From Candidatus Gordonibacter avicola (lineage in GTDB: Bacteria; Actinomycetota; Coriobacteriia; Coriobacteriales; Eggerthellaceae): DNA of 34,518 nt. The notes beneath the pieces are model-generated. The model had not been told where the DNA came from, ran no database searches, and saw nothing but the letters and a program-made list of their open reading frames with translations. How positions within the stretch are numbered: position 1 is the first letter of the stretch; every line of letters begins with the position of its first letter. The position numbers and the translations under genes were made by a program. Positions 1-7,479 of this stretch are shown here, piece by piece. The stretch covers positions 1-34,518 of the forward strand of contig DXGM01000001.1 in assembly GCA_019113915.1 (NCBI GenBank), written 5' to 3'.

Positions 1-360
1 GTCATTCGGTTTCGCATGGTTATCCCTTGTCCTTTTGTAGTGCTTCTTCCCGTTTACACCGCCACGACATCGTTTCCCGGTCCGTCGCTTACATGCGGTA
101 TATAGTCGGCATAGTAGCACGCGATTTGGGAATGTGAAGTGTCCCCAATCTTCCCTAACCCCGGCAGAAGCGAGCCAATACTTCCCTATTCCCGCAGGTA
201 GAATATGCTCTCTACCCCACAACAAGCGATATCTCCAAAACCTCCCCGCCTCCACACTTTCTCCATATAATATGACGCGCTTTCGCGAGTTGTCTTCAAT
301 GTGGGACATGTTTGCACGCCGTCCAACCAGAGCAACAACAACGAAGCCCCTAGCCCCCTC

Positions 361-483
361 TTGTCATCCTGAGTGAGCGAAGCGAGTCGAAGGATCCCGT
401 GCGGCGGCAGCTGGGAGACTTCCTGCTGGCGCCACACGGGATCCTTCGACTACGCGCCTACGGCGCTCCGCTCAGGATGACAA
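361..483. repeat. Large imperfect inverted repeat (REP-like palindrome)
   Basis: The left arm starts TTGTCATCCTGAG (361-373) and ends TCGAAGGATCCCGTG (387-401). The right arm is the exact reverse complement of both blocks: CACGGGATCCTTCGA (435-449) and CTCAGGATGACAA (471-483). The two matching blocks in each arm are separated by unequal inserts (13 and 21 bases), and the middle has further partial pairing. The TCATCCTGAG...CGAAGGATC type of palindrome is seen scattered in many bacterial genomes. It could fold as a long cruciform or RNA hairpin. Function unknown. Confidence 0.75.
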
Positions 484-573
484 AGGGGATCGGGAGCCTT
501 TCTGTTGTTGTTCGGGATGAAGGTCGTAGCTCATTCGTGCGCAGCGCGAAAAAACGCAGGTCATAATTACATT

Positions 574-645
574 CTCCGCCTTCGGCGGAGAGGGCGTTTC
601 ATGAAGCGCCCCTACGAAGGTTACCTTTTTAGTTATGTTTATGAT
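574..645. repeat. Tandem-hairpin repeat element, copy 1
   Basis: Two adjacent hairpins, CTCCGCC-TTC-GGCGGAG (574-590) and GGGCG...CGCCC (592-611), are followed by a conserved tail beginning CTACGAAGGTTACC (612-625) and an AT-rich stretch. The same order (hairpin, GGGCG hairpin, CTACGAAGTTTACC tail) occurs at 2906-2975. The first hairpin differs in sequence between the copies but keeps its pairing, which suggests that the fold matters. No coding frame is preserved. Confidence 0.7.
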
Positions 646-690
646 ACTTGGAGGAGCCCGCGTCGTAGTGATAGGGGGGGCATCATCTCT

Positions 691-725
691 TGGCGTAATC
701 GGTAGCGCGAAGCGCGTCACACTTT
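691..725. repeat. Dispersed 36-nt repeat, copy 1
   Basis: This 35-nt segment contains GGCGTAATCGGTAGCGCG and then AAGCGCGTCACACTTT. Its reverse complement matches 27413-27448 with a single one-base difference in length, and 3022-3057 is a more diverged copy. The element has a GCGCG/CGCGC self-complementary core. It supplies the last two sense codons and the TGA stop of the membrane protein gene that ends at 717. Confidence 0.8.
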
Positions 726-2492
726 TGGTGGCGTGGGTGGTTCCTTCTCCCCTTCTCTTGGTGCCTTTATCGCGAAGAGGGTTACAGCTACAAGCAGGGG
801 GACGGCGGCGATGAAGGGGTAGACGTAGCGGGCGGCGGCTGTTGGGGAGACGAGGATGATGAGAAACGACACCAGGATGGGCGTGAGCACCCACAGGTGG
901 TGCCGGGCTTTGTAGATAAAGAGGCTGGTCACCGCCGCAACCAGCCAGCCACCGTAGAGGCCGGACGTGAAGAGGATGCCCAGCGGCATTGAGGCCATGA
1001 GGTCATACATCCTGTTCATCACCTGGGTCATGGCTTTGCAGAACGGCGGGGAGTCCAGCACGATGTTGGCGGGGCCCTCGAATTCGGCCATCTCGGGGAC
1101 GCAGAAATCGCAGGATAGGGACGGGAGGTCGTAGGTGCGCACGGGAGCCAACAGCGGGTAAATGAGGTTGAGCGCGGCTTCCGCGTAGATGACGGGGTGG
1201 CGCACGCCGAGGGCTGCCCACGTTACCAAAAACGCGCCGATTTCGCCCGTGGTGGCGGTTTGGATGAAGCGCTTTTTCACGGGGTCGGCGAGCGTGGGGT
1301 TGAGGTCTTCGGCTGCTTCGCGCACGGGCAGCACCGCCTCGATGGACGCGCGTTCTTGGGCGGATAGGTCGTCGGGGCGCTCGGCGTAGACGGTGGCAAC
1401 CTGCTGGAGCGGCAGGCTGAGCATTTCTTGCTTGCCACCAGGTACGACACCGAACGCGGGATATGCCAGCGCGGGCACCAGGACGGCGCAGACCACCCAG
1501 GGGACAAGCGTGACCAGGGCGGTTCGCACGCGCTGTCCGCTGCACGCGCAGATGAGCGGCACGGCCGAGAGCAGCATGAGCCAGCCGCCCGCCTTCTTGG
1601 TGAGCACGCACAGGGCGCACGCAAGGACAAGCACCACCAGGTAGCCGCGCGCGGGCAGTTCCCTTCCCTGCACCCGCGCTCGGAAGAATTCCACGTAGCA
1701 GAGGAAATACACGGCGAAACAGGGTGCGAACAGCATGTCGTTTTGCAGGGTGACCGCGTTGCGCGGGATGGCGGGCATGAGCGCAACGAACAGCAAGCAC
1801 GCGAGGCGTATCGGTGCCGGTACGCCCAGTTTCTCGCCATAGCAACAGCCGACGGCCAGGGCGGCCGCCGTTGCGAGGCAGAGCAGCATTGCATAGAGCC
1901 AGAAACCCAGCTGCTGGGAGCCGAGAAACGTGCCGAGGCGCCAAAAGAGGCCGTACACCAACGTGGTGAACACGGGTTTGTGGTCAATGAACTGGGCATT
2001 GTATACCTGGTCGATGCCCATGGGTTGGTAGCTCACCGGCGCGGGCGTGGCGAATTGGAACAGCTGCCAGACGCTGTCCCAGTCGCCGTAGCAGGGAAAC
2101 GCGAATGCAATCCAGGGAAGCCAGAGAAGCACGATGACGCCCGTTGCGCGCGCCACGCCACGCGGGGTGAATGAGAGGTCGAGCACACGCAGTGCGCGCG
2201 GCGTTGCGGTGCTCGCGCGGCGCAGGAGCGAGGGGGCGGCTCGCGCGGCTGCGTAGAGAAGTGCCGCCAGCAGCAGGCCGAGGGGGATGGCCGCCGGTAC
2301 GGCGCAGACGAGCGGTGAGGGCACGGGGATATCGCTTGAGGTGAGCGGGCGCGCCAGCAGGTCGGCCAGCGCATACGTATAGGCTAGGACGAAGCCGAGC
2401 GAGAGCGACCACGTGAGGCGGTACCGCGAACACGGGATGCGTTCGGGAGCGCGCGCCTTGCGTGCGTGGGTCGTGCACCACTGTTTGGTCAT
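717..2492 (-). CDS. Polytopic membrane protein, DUF6020-like
   Basis: Integral membrane protein of about 591 residues with roughly a dozen hydrophobic segments. An N-terminal loop after the early membrane segments carries aromatic and acidic residues (GDWDSVWQLFQ) followed by DHKPVFTT, the layout of DUF6020 proteins and of GT-C glycosyltransferases, where such loops hold catalytic acids. A role in transferring sugars from lipid carriers to cell-surface polymers is an inference only. A TTG at 2555 is possible, but it lies inside the promoter and operator region, so I chose the ATG at 2492. The gene is divergent from the XRE regulator and is probably controlled by it. The stop codon is embedded in a dispersed repeat. 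The family call is moderate. Confidence 0.7.
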   Translation of the reverse strand: MTKQWCTTHARKARAPERIPCSRYRLTWSLSLGFVLAYTYALADLLARPLTSSDIPVPSPLVCAVPAAIPLGLLLAALLYAAARAAPSLLRRASTATPRALRVLDLSFTPRGVARATGVIVLLWLPWIAFAFPCYGDWDSVWQLFQFATPAPVSYQPMGIDQVYNAQFIDHKPVFTTLVYGLFWRLGTFLGSQQLGFWLYAMLLCLATAAALAVGCCYGEKLGVPAPIRLACLLFVALMPAIPRNAVTLQNDMLFAPCFAVYFLCYVEFFRARVQGRELPARGYLVVLVLACALCVLTKKAGGWLMLLSAVPLICACSGQRVRTALVTLVPWVVCAVLVPALAYPAFGVVPGGKQEMLSLPLQQVATVYAERPDDLSAQERASIEAVLPVREAAEDLNPTLADPVKKRFIQTATTGEIGAFLVTWAALGVRHPVIYAEAALNLIYPLLAPVRTYDLPSLSCDFCVPEMAEFEGPANIVLDSPPFCKAMTQVMNRMYDLMASMPLGILFTSGLYGGWLVAAVTSLFIYKARHHLWVLTPILVSFLIILVSPTAAARYVYPFIAAVPLLVAVTLFAIKAPREGEKEPPTPPKV

Positions 2493-2510
2493 GGGATGGC
2501 TTTCTGATTT

Positions 2511-2621
2511 GCAAACTTTTAGTTTGCATAGTACCACCCGTTTGATAAATTGCAAACTCTCTGTTTGTAGAATATGCTTTCATCAGGGGTTATTGTCTCT
2601 GCATGCAAACGGAAAGTTTTC
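2511..2621. promoter_or_regulatory. Divergent promoter with three palindromic operator-like sites
   Basis: Three related palindromes fit GCAAAC-N5-GTTTGC. Site 1 is GCAAACTTTTAGTTTGC (2511-2527, perfect). Site 2 is GCAAACTCTCTGTTTGT (2552-2568, one mismatch). Site 3 is GCAAACGGAAAGTTTTC (2605-2621, one mismatch) and overlaps the start codon of the XRE gene. Candidate promoters overlap them. For the XRE gene, TTGCAA (2550-2555) and TATGCT (2573-2578) are 17 bp apart. For the membrane protein, TTGCAA and TACTAT on the minus strand are 16 bp apart. The obvious reading is that the XRE protein binds these sites and represses both genes. Confidence 0.65.
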
Positions 2622-2836
2622 AATCATTTCAGAAGATGCTCGGTGCACGCATCCAGAGCATTCGCAAGACGCGCAAACTCTCACAGGAGGAAGTGGGCCA
2701 CCTGCTGGGTATGGATCGCGTCTCCATCGGCTACATTGAACAGGGCAAACGCGCGCCCAAGTTGAGCACCTTGCACGCGCTGTCAAAGGTGTTCGATGTC
2801 GATATTCGCGAGTTTTTTGATTTCCCGGGGAAATGA
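2603..2836 (+). CDS. XRE-family HTH transcriptional regulator
   Basis: Small DNA-binding protein of 77 residues made almost entirely of one HTH_3 (Cro/C1-type) domain, about residues 13-72. The helix-turn-helix core is visible in LSQEEVGHLLGMDRVSIGYIEQGKRAP, broken here as LSQEEVGHLLGMDR and VSIGYIEQGKRAP. There is no ligand-binding or dimerisation extension. The ATG at 2603 is preceded at a distance by AGGGG; an internal ATG at 2636 is also possible. It is divergent from the membrane protein gene, and the operator-like palindromes in between, one over its own start codon, suggest autoregulation. The ligand or signal is not evident. Confidence 0.85.
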   Translation: MQTESFQSFQKMLGARIQSIRKTRKLSQEEVGHLLGMDRVSIGYIEQGKRAPKLSTLHALSKVFDVDIREFFDFPGK

Positions 2837-2905
2837 AACGAAGGGCGCGCAGAGTGCGCTCTCTTTGGGAGCGATGTTTCGGCGGGACTCTATCCTCGTT
2901 TTATT

Positions 2906-2975
2906 TTCGCGCTTTGCGCGAAAGGGCGATTCGTGAATCGCCCCTACGAAGTTTACCTTTTAGGTAATATTTATG
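2906..2975. repeat. Tandem-hairpin repeat element, copy 2
   Basis: It lies between convergent genes. The first hairpin is TTTCGCGC-TTT-GCGCGAAA (2906-2924). The second is GGGCGATTCGTGAATCGCCC (2925-2944), an almost perfect palindrome. The tail CTACGAAGTTTACC and an AT-rich stretch match copy 1 at 574-645. Further short inverted repeats follow: TTACC/GGTAA near 2955-2967 and AAGGTATT/AATACCTT at 2981-2988 and 3014-3021. It is too weakly U-tailed for a textbook terminator but may still end transcription from either side. Confidence 0.7.
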
Positions 2976-3021
2976 TGTGAAGGTATTACATTCGTCATGA
3001 TGTTAGAAAGGGCAATACCTT

Positions 3022-3057
3022 GTGGCTTACTAGATAGTGCGTAAGCGCGTCACATTT
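3022..3057. repeat. Dispersed 36-nt repeat, copy 2 (diverged)
   Basis: The segment reads GTGGCTTACTAGATAGTGCG then TAAGCGCGTCACATTTT. On the reverse strand it shares TGTGACGCGCTTACGC with copy 3 and differs at a few positions elsewhere. It ends 13 bp before the nagA stop codon and immediately follows the second tandem-hairpin element, the same order as copy 1 (hairpins, then the 36-nt repeat, then a minus-strand gene end). Confidence 0.65.
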
Positions 3058-3069
3058 TGCGCCAGCGCG

Positions 3070-4194
3070 TTACGCCTCGAGCAGCTTGCCGCGGAGGATG
3101 ATGTGGCGTATCTCTAGGTTCTCGTCCAGCACTACGGCGTCGGCTATGTGACCGGGGGCGAGGGAGCCGCGGTCGCGCAGGCCCAGGGCGCGCGCGGGGT
3201 TCGTGCTGGCGGCCTTTATGGCACTTGGCAGGGGAACGCCCATATCCTGCACAGCAATGCGCACGCAGGACATGAGGTCGGTCGCCGAACCCGCAATGGT
3301 GCCGTCGGCCAGCGTGGCGCGGTTGCCGCGCACGGTGACGTTTTGGCCACCCAGGTCATATTCGCCATCATCCAGGCCCGTGGCGCGCATGGAGTCGCTG
3401 ATCAGAATGATGCGGTCGTCGCCGAACGCGGCCATAAGCAGGCGCACCATGGCAGGGTGAATGTGCACGCCGTCAGCAATGAGTTCCGCCGTCACCTCCG
3501 GGCAGTCGAACGCGGCGGCAATGGGGCCGGGCTTGCGGTGGTGCAGCGGGGGCATGGCGTTGCACAGGTGCGTCATCTGGCGCGCGCCCGCCTCGATGGC
3601 AGCGCAGGTTTGGTCGTAGGTGGCCTGCGTGTGCGCCACCGACACGCGTACCTCGTCCGCCACGGCGCGAATAAACTCCAGCGCGCCTTCCACCTCGGGC
3701 GCCACGTCCACCAGCTTCACAAGACCCTGCGCGCGCTCCTGCAGCCGGCGGAACATGCCCTCATCCGGTACGTGCAGGTAGGCGGGATTTTGCGCGCCAA
3801 TGTTGTCGGGCGAAAGATAGGGGCCCTCCATGTTGATGCCCACAAGCGCCGCGCCGTCAGCAGGCGCGCTGTAGGCGGTGGCCGCGTCCATGAGCGGGCC
3901 CAGCACGTCCTCGGGATACGTCATGGTAGCCGGGCAGATGGCAGTCACGCCGCGCGATGCCTCAAAGCGCGCGATGGCGTTCAGCGCCTCGGGCGTGCCG
4001 TCGCAGAAGTCAAAGCCCGCACACCCATGAAAGTGCAGGTCAATCAACCCGGGAATCACGTAGCAGCCCGTCGCGTCCACGACGGCGCCCTCCCCCGCCG
4101 TGCCCGCAGCCAACACGAATCGCCCGTCTTCAATGGCAACGTCCCGTTCGGCAAACTCGTCGCCCGTAAACACCTTTCCGCCCGTGATACGCAT
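3070..4194 (-). CDS. nagA: N-acetylglucosamine-6-phosphate deacetylase
   Basis: Converts N-acetylglucosamine-6-phosphate to glucosamine-6-phosphate and acetate in the cytoplasm. The 374-residue protein is usual for the amidohydrolase family. Visible signatures: LIDLHFHG with H54 and H56, the metal ligand glutamate in NMEGPYLS (E123), H188 in VSVAHTQAT, H209 in MTHLCNAM, and the catalytic aspartate in ISDSMRATG (D267). The frame extends upstream to 4308, but the ATG at 4194 has a strong GAAAGGA site six bases away and gives the family's normal N-terminus. It follows nagB with a 150-bp gap containing a hairpin, so the two probably form one operon. NagA and NagB together feed amino sugars from mucin or cell walls into glycolysis. 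Confidence 0.96.
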   Translation of the reverse strand: MRITGGKVFTGDEFAERDVAIEDGRFVLAAGTAGEGAVVDATGCYVIPGLIDLHFHGCAGFDFCDGTPEALNAIARFEASRGVTAICPATMTYPEDVLGPLMDAATAYSAPADGAALVGINMEGPYLSPDNIGAQNPAYLHVPDEGMFRRLQERAQGLVKLVDVAPEVEGALEFIRAVADEVRVSVAHTQATYDQTCAAIEAGARQMTHLCNAMPPLHHRKPGPIAAAFDCPEVTAELIADGVHIHPAMVRLLMAAFGDDRIILISDSMRATGLDDGEYDLGGQNVTVRGNRATLADGTIAGSATDLMSCVRIAVQDMGVPLPSAIKAASTNPARALGLRDRGSLAPGHIADAVVLDENLEIRHIILRGKLLEA

Positions 4195-4271
4195 GCTGCG
4201 TCCTTTCGCATTCATCCCGCGCCCCAGCAGCGCACTGCCACCGGAAGTCGTTTTCTCCACCATACCAGCAC

Positions 4272-4300
4272 GACGGCCCCGGTGAAACACCAGGGCCGTC
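4272..4300 (-). other. Intergenic hairpin between nagB and nagA
   Basis: GACGGCCC-C-GGTG (4272-4284) pairs with CACC-A-GGGCCGTC (4288-4300) around an AAA loop, with a single internal mismatch. No U-run follows on the minus strand, so it is not a classic terminator. It may act as an mRNA processing or stability element that sets the relative output of nagB and nagA. Confidence 0.6.
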
Positions 4301-4344
4301 CTCATCATCGTTTCGTCAAAAGACGCCGTGCGCCCGGGCGCGCT

Positions 4345-5082
4345 TTACACCAGGTCGCGGCAGAGCTTGCCCGCCTCCGGGTCCACGATTACCGTCACGT
4401 CGGGGTGGAACTGCAGGATGGACGCCGGTACCTGCGGCGTCACCGGGCCGAAGAACGCGCGCTTCACGATGTCGGCCTTGTGCGCACCCTCCACCACCAT
4501 GAGGATGGAGCGCGCCGCCATGATGGTGCCGATGCCCATGGTGTAGGCCTGGCGCGGCACGTCGTCGATGCAGTCGAACAGGCGGCTGTTTGCCTGGATG
4601 GTGCTCTCCGTGAGGTCGACGCAGTGCGTGGTCTTCGGGAAGGTGTCCTCCGGCTCGTTGAAGCCGATGTGCCCGTTCGGCCCCAGGCCCAGCAGCTGCA
4701 GGTCGATGCCGCCCGCAGCCTCGATGGCTTCCTCGTACGCGGCGCACACGGCGTCCGCGTCGGGGTTCGCGCCCTCGGGCACGTGCGTGCGCGCCTGGTC
4801 GATATCCACCTTGTCGAACAGGTGCTGTTTCATGAAGTAGCGATAGCTCTGGTCGTGCTCCGGCGCGAGGCCGCGGTACTCATCCAAGTTGAACGTGGTC
4901 ACGTCGGCAAACGACAGCTTTCCCGCTGCGCAATCGGCCACCAGTTCCGCGTACAGGCCGATGGGCGTGGTGCCCGTGGCCAGGCCTAACACGCACGCAG
5001 GGTCGGCGCACACCCAGTCGGCGATGTGGTCGGCGGCGCGACGGCTCATGTCCTCGGCGCTGTCGGCAATGATGAATTCCAT
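4345..5082 (-). CDS. nagB: Glucosamine-6-phosphate deaminase
   Basis: Converts glucosamine-6-phosphate to fructose-6-phosphate and ammonia, the step after NagA. The 245-residue length is normal. Visible signatures are the phosphate-binding LATGTTP near residues 35-40, the catalytic aspartate in NLDEY (D67), and GPNGHIGFNEP, which carries the catalytic histidine H138 and glutamate E143. The residue equivalent to the E. coli D141 is asparagine, as in Bacillus-type enzymes. The ATG at 5082 has AGAGAGG four bases upstream. An earlier in-frame start at 5103 is less likely. It is first in the minus-strand nagB-nagA pair. No clear promoter of its own is visible in the 99 bp upstream, so it may be co-transcribed with the membrane protein gene before it. 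Confidence 0.96.
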   Translation of the reverse strand: MEFIIADSAEDMSRRAADHIADWVCADPACVLGLATGTTPIGLYAELVADCAAGKLSFADVTTFNLDEYRGLAPEHDQSYRYFMKQHLFDKVDIDQARTHVPEGANPDADAVCAAYEEAIEAAGGIDLQLLGLGPNGHIGFNEPEDTFPKTTHCVDLTESTIQANSRLFDCIDDVPRQAYTMGIGTIMAARSILMVVEGAHKADIVKRAFFGPVTPQVPASILQFHPDVTVIVDPEAGKLCRDLV

Positions 5083-5181
5083 GGAACCTCTCTTCTCTCG
5101 CATGCGGTTAGTGAAAGGCCGCGCCGCAACTGCGGCGGAACCGTGAGCGCTCCCCGACGGGCGCGCGTGTTTACTCGTTCG

Positions 5182-7371
5182 CTACGTCCAAAACTGCGCT
5201 GTCTCGATGACGTTCTGATACGCCCACGGGTACACGTCGGAGTACCACCCCGTCTCGGGCACAAAACACACCAAGGCGCTGTACAAAACCGATATCGCCA
5301 CCAGCGCAAGCAGCACTTTCATCAGCAGATTCGCCGTCTGCGAGCGCGGATCCAGGTTTTCGTTCACAATGAAGGCCAGAAGCACCACCGCCGCCAGGAA
5401 CATGAAGCTGAAGTCGGCGAAGTAACGTTGCAGGATGCCGGCCATTTCCGCGTCCAGCAGCGCCACCACCACGCCCGAGGCCAGCAGCACCACGATAACA
5501 CCCATGATAGTGCGCGTGGAGCGCTGGCGCACGCGCAGCGACAAAATGCGCTTCGCGAACGGCAGAATCCACAGAACCGGCAGGCACGCCAGGATGCCGC
5601 CGAACGTGACTTCCTTGATGGTTTGCCCCATGTAGGTGGTGTCAAACGGCGCCGGCTGCACGAACGGGAACACGCCCGTGACGCTGGGCGGTTGCAGGAA
5701 GTACGCGAACAGCGCGGGTGCCAGGCGGCCCAGCTTCCAGCCGCGCTTCGTCATGTCGTTCACCGTGAGGTTGTAGTTCGCGCCGAAGTCGGTAAGCGAC
5801 CCGAAGCGCGCGTAGTTGTACCCCATGAGGCCTGCCGCCACCACCACGTACGGCGCCACGAGGCACGCGAACTCGCGCGCGCCGCGCGGCGTGAACAGCC
5901 GCCGCTCAGATATGTAGGCGCGCCAGAACAGCGGGAACGCCAAAAACGACAGCACCACCAGCTGCGGACGACATCCTACCACCAGCGCCATGCAGAGCGA
6001 CCCGGCCAGGTACCACTTTTCCGGCCCCGACGAGCGCGCTGCTGCCACGCGTCCGCGCATCCAGAAATACAACCCCCACACCGAAAACGCCAGCCCCAGC
6101 ATGATGGGCAGCGAATAGAACGTCGGGAATTTCAGCAGATACAGCACGCCGCAACACATGACAAGCGGTATCTGCAACAGCAGGTAGAGGCCCAGGCTCA
6201 CGCGCTTGAAGTGGTAGCGCGCGAAGCGGTCAAGCAGCGCCGAGCACCCCAGCACAAAGGCAATGCACGCCAACAGCACCCCTATAGCCGTGGGGAAGTT
6301 AGCTCCCGTGAGCAGGTAGAACGGTAGGTAGAACAGCACTACCGGCACCACGCCGAAGTAGACGTAGTAGTGCCCGTCGTGATACGCCACGTCGAACAGG
6401 TACGGCTCGCCCGTTTCCTTCTGCGCCTCGTCGCGCGCGCCCTTGTCGTAGGGGTCGGACATGTCCTGGAGCCACTGAGGCGGCTCTTCTTCCAGGTAAA
6501 GTTGCCCGTGCGCCATGGCCTTCGCCAGCTCCGCGTACTGCTGGGCGTTGTCGCCGCCCACCTCGAACACGTTTACAATGCTGTGGCCATCCCACGAGCC
6601 GTTGTTGTAGTCCTTCGTGGCCACGCCCACGAGGTTCGACCCTATGAACAAAAACGTTGCCATGAGGTACACCTCGATGACCACCGCGGCGATGATGGCC
6701 GCCTTCGATTTGCGCGGTTCGTCCACAATACCAATGCGATAGATGGCCGAGCGCGGCCGGAACGCGAACGCCAGCGCCAGGATGCCCACCGTGGCAAAGA
6801 AGCGCCCCGTGTTGAAGTCGAACGGATGGCGCGCGTTGATGCAGATGTCCGAGAGCTTGATGGGATAGCCCACGTCGTCGCCCACGATGTCGATGCGCAG
6901 ATTGTTGACCAGGCCCGAGGTGTTCAGGTTGATGTACTCACTCTGGTCGGACAGCGTGGACACCGCCACATCGGGCACGCCCACCGTGTACTCGGTGGAG
7001 TCGAAGTAGGTGTGGTGCGCGTCGTCGGTGAACTGGATTTTCACCGTGAGTTCCTGCGCAGGCTGGCGGTAGTCGAAGTTGAGCCACACGTTGTGCACCT
7101 CAACGTTGAGGTTCGAAAACTCCAGCGTGTGGTTCACCGCCGTAAGTTTGTACTGCTCGTCGGCCGTTTCTTGCAAGTTGAGACGACTGTTTAGGCTGAT
7201 GGTGTTGTAGTTCGCCGTGAGAAAGTAGTTGATGTTGAAGACGAACGTCTCCAGCAAAAGCGCAATGAGCACAAGGGCGAACGCGCTTTTCACCAGGTGT
7301 ATCACCGCCGGCCGATGCGCCTGCATAAAGCGACCGTAAGCGTAAGATATGTTCTGTCGAACCGTAGGCAT
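5182..7371 (-). CDS. Large polytopic membrane protein of unknown function
   Basis: Protein of 729 residues with one hydrophobic segment near residues 25-50, then a mostly soluble region of about 150 residues rich in beta-prone sequence (probably extracytoplasmic), then about ten or more hydrophobic segments. The arrangement recalls GT-C glycosyltransferases or large Coriobacteriia cell-envelope membrane proteins, but I see no diagnostic motif and assign no activity. The ATG at 7371 has no Shine-Dalgarno site. A perfect TATAAT ends 11 bases upstream, so the message may be nearly leaderless. The gene follows the adk terminator and precedes nagB. Its neighbours do not settle its role. Confidence 0.8.
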   Translation of the reverse strand: MPTVRQNISYAYGRFMQAHRPAVIHLVKSAFALVLIALLLETFVFNINYFLTANYNTISLNSRLNLQETADEQYKLTAVNHTLEFSNLNVEVHNVWLNFDYRQPAQELTVKIQFTDDAHHTYFDSTEYTVGVPDVAVSTLSDQSEYINLNTSGLVNNLRIDIVGDDVGYPIKLSDICINARHPFDFNTGRFFATVGILALAFAFRPRSAIYRIGIVDEPRKSKAAIIAAVVIEVYLMATFLFIGSNLVGVATKDYNNGSWDGHSIVNVFEVGGDNAQQYAELAKAMAHGQLYLEEEPPQWLQDMSDPYDKGARDEAQKETGEPYLFDVAYHDGHYYVYFGVVPVVLFYLPFYLLTGANFPTAIGVLLACIAFVLGCSALLDRFARYHFKRVSLGLYLLLQIPLVMCCGVLYLLKFPTFYSLPIMLGLAFSVWGLYFWMRGRVAAARSSGPEKWYLAGSLCMALVVGCRPQLVVLSFLAFPLFWRAYISERRLFTPRGAREFACLVAPYVVVAAGLMGYNYARFGSLTDFGANYNLTVNDMTKRGWKLGRLAPALFAYFLQPPSVTGVFPFVQPAPFDTTYMGQTIKEVTFGGILACLPVLWILPFAKRILSLRVRQRSTRTIMGVIVVLLASGVVVALLDAEMAGILQRYFADFSFMFLAAVVLLAFIVNENLDPRSQTANLLMKVLLALVAISVLYSALVCFVPETGWYSDVYPWAYQNVIETAQFWT

Positions 7372-7382
7372 ACTGGTTACGA

Positions 7383-7388
7383 ATTATA
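7383..7388 (-). promoter_or_regulatory. Consensus -10 box giving a near-leaderless transcript
   Basis: TATAAT on the minus strand ends 11 bases before the ATG of the large membrane protein. With a usual start seven bases downstream, the 5' leader would be only about five bases. The -35 region is poor, and no ribosome binding site precedes the ATG. Confidence 0.5.
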
Positions 7389-7419
7389 CGGCACGAGGGG
7401 GCGCGCAGCAGCCAGAAAA

Positions 7420-7454
7420 CAAAAGCGGACGAACTGGATGTCCGTCCGCTTTTG
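7420..7454 (-). terminator. Intrinsic terminator of adk
   Basis: CAAAAGCGGAC (7420-7430) is the exact reverse complement of GTCCGCTTTTG (7444-7454), with a 13-base loop. On the minus strand the stem ends in CTTTTGTTTTC, a U-rich tail. It lies 25 bp beyond the adk stop codon. Confidence 0.85.
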
Positions 7455-7479
7455 CAGGTTTACGTAGTTCCGCGAACTG

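Larger units (their letters stand above)
1..716. other. Gene-free, repeat-rich intergenic region
   Basis: I find no convincing gene here. The open frames are short, overlap on both strands, lack ribosome binding sites and run through palindromic repeats. The stretch holds a large inverted repeat (361-483), a tandem-hairpin element (574-645) and a dispersed 36-nt repeat whose end overlaps the downstream gene's stop codon (691-725). Nothing resembling a tRNA or rRNA was recognised. A TATAAT string near 266-271 has no matching -35 and no gene behind it. Confidence 0.6.

Noticed and set aside
134..437. Small overlapping open frames at the left end
   Set aside because: They run through the inverted repeat on both strands, without ribosome binding sites or recognisable domains.
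2493..2555. TTG start at 2555 for the DUF6020-like protein
   Set aside because: The extra codons overlap the divergent promoter and operator palindromes; the ATG at 2492 is more plausible.
3148..4989. Long plus-strand open frame (613 codons) opposite nagA and nagB
   Set aside because: It lies antisense across two well-supported genes, has biased low-complexity composition (His, Arg, Ala, Val rich) and no ribosome binding site. It is a product of high GC at third codon positions.
5026..6327. Plus-strand open frame (433 codons) opposite the large membrane protein
   Set aside because: Extremely Arg/His/Gln-rich, as expected from the complement of a GC-rich membrane protein gene; no domain seen.
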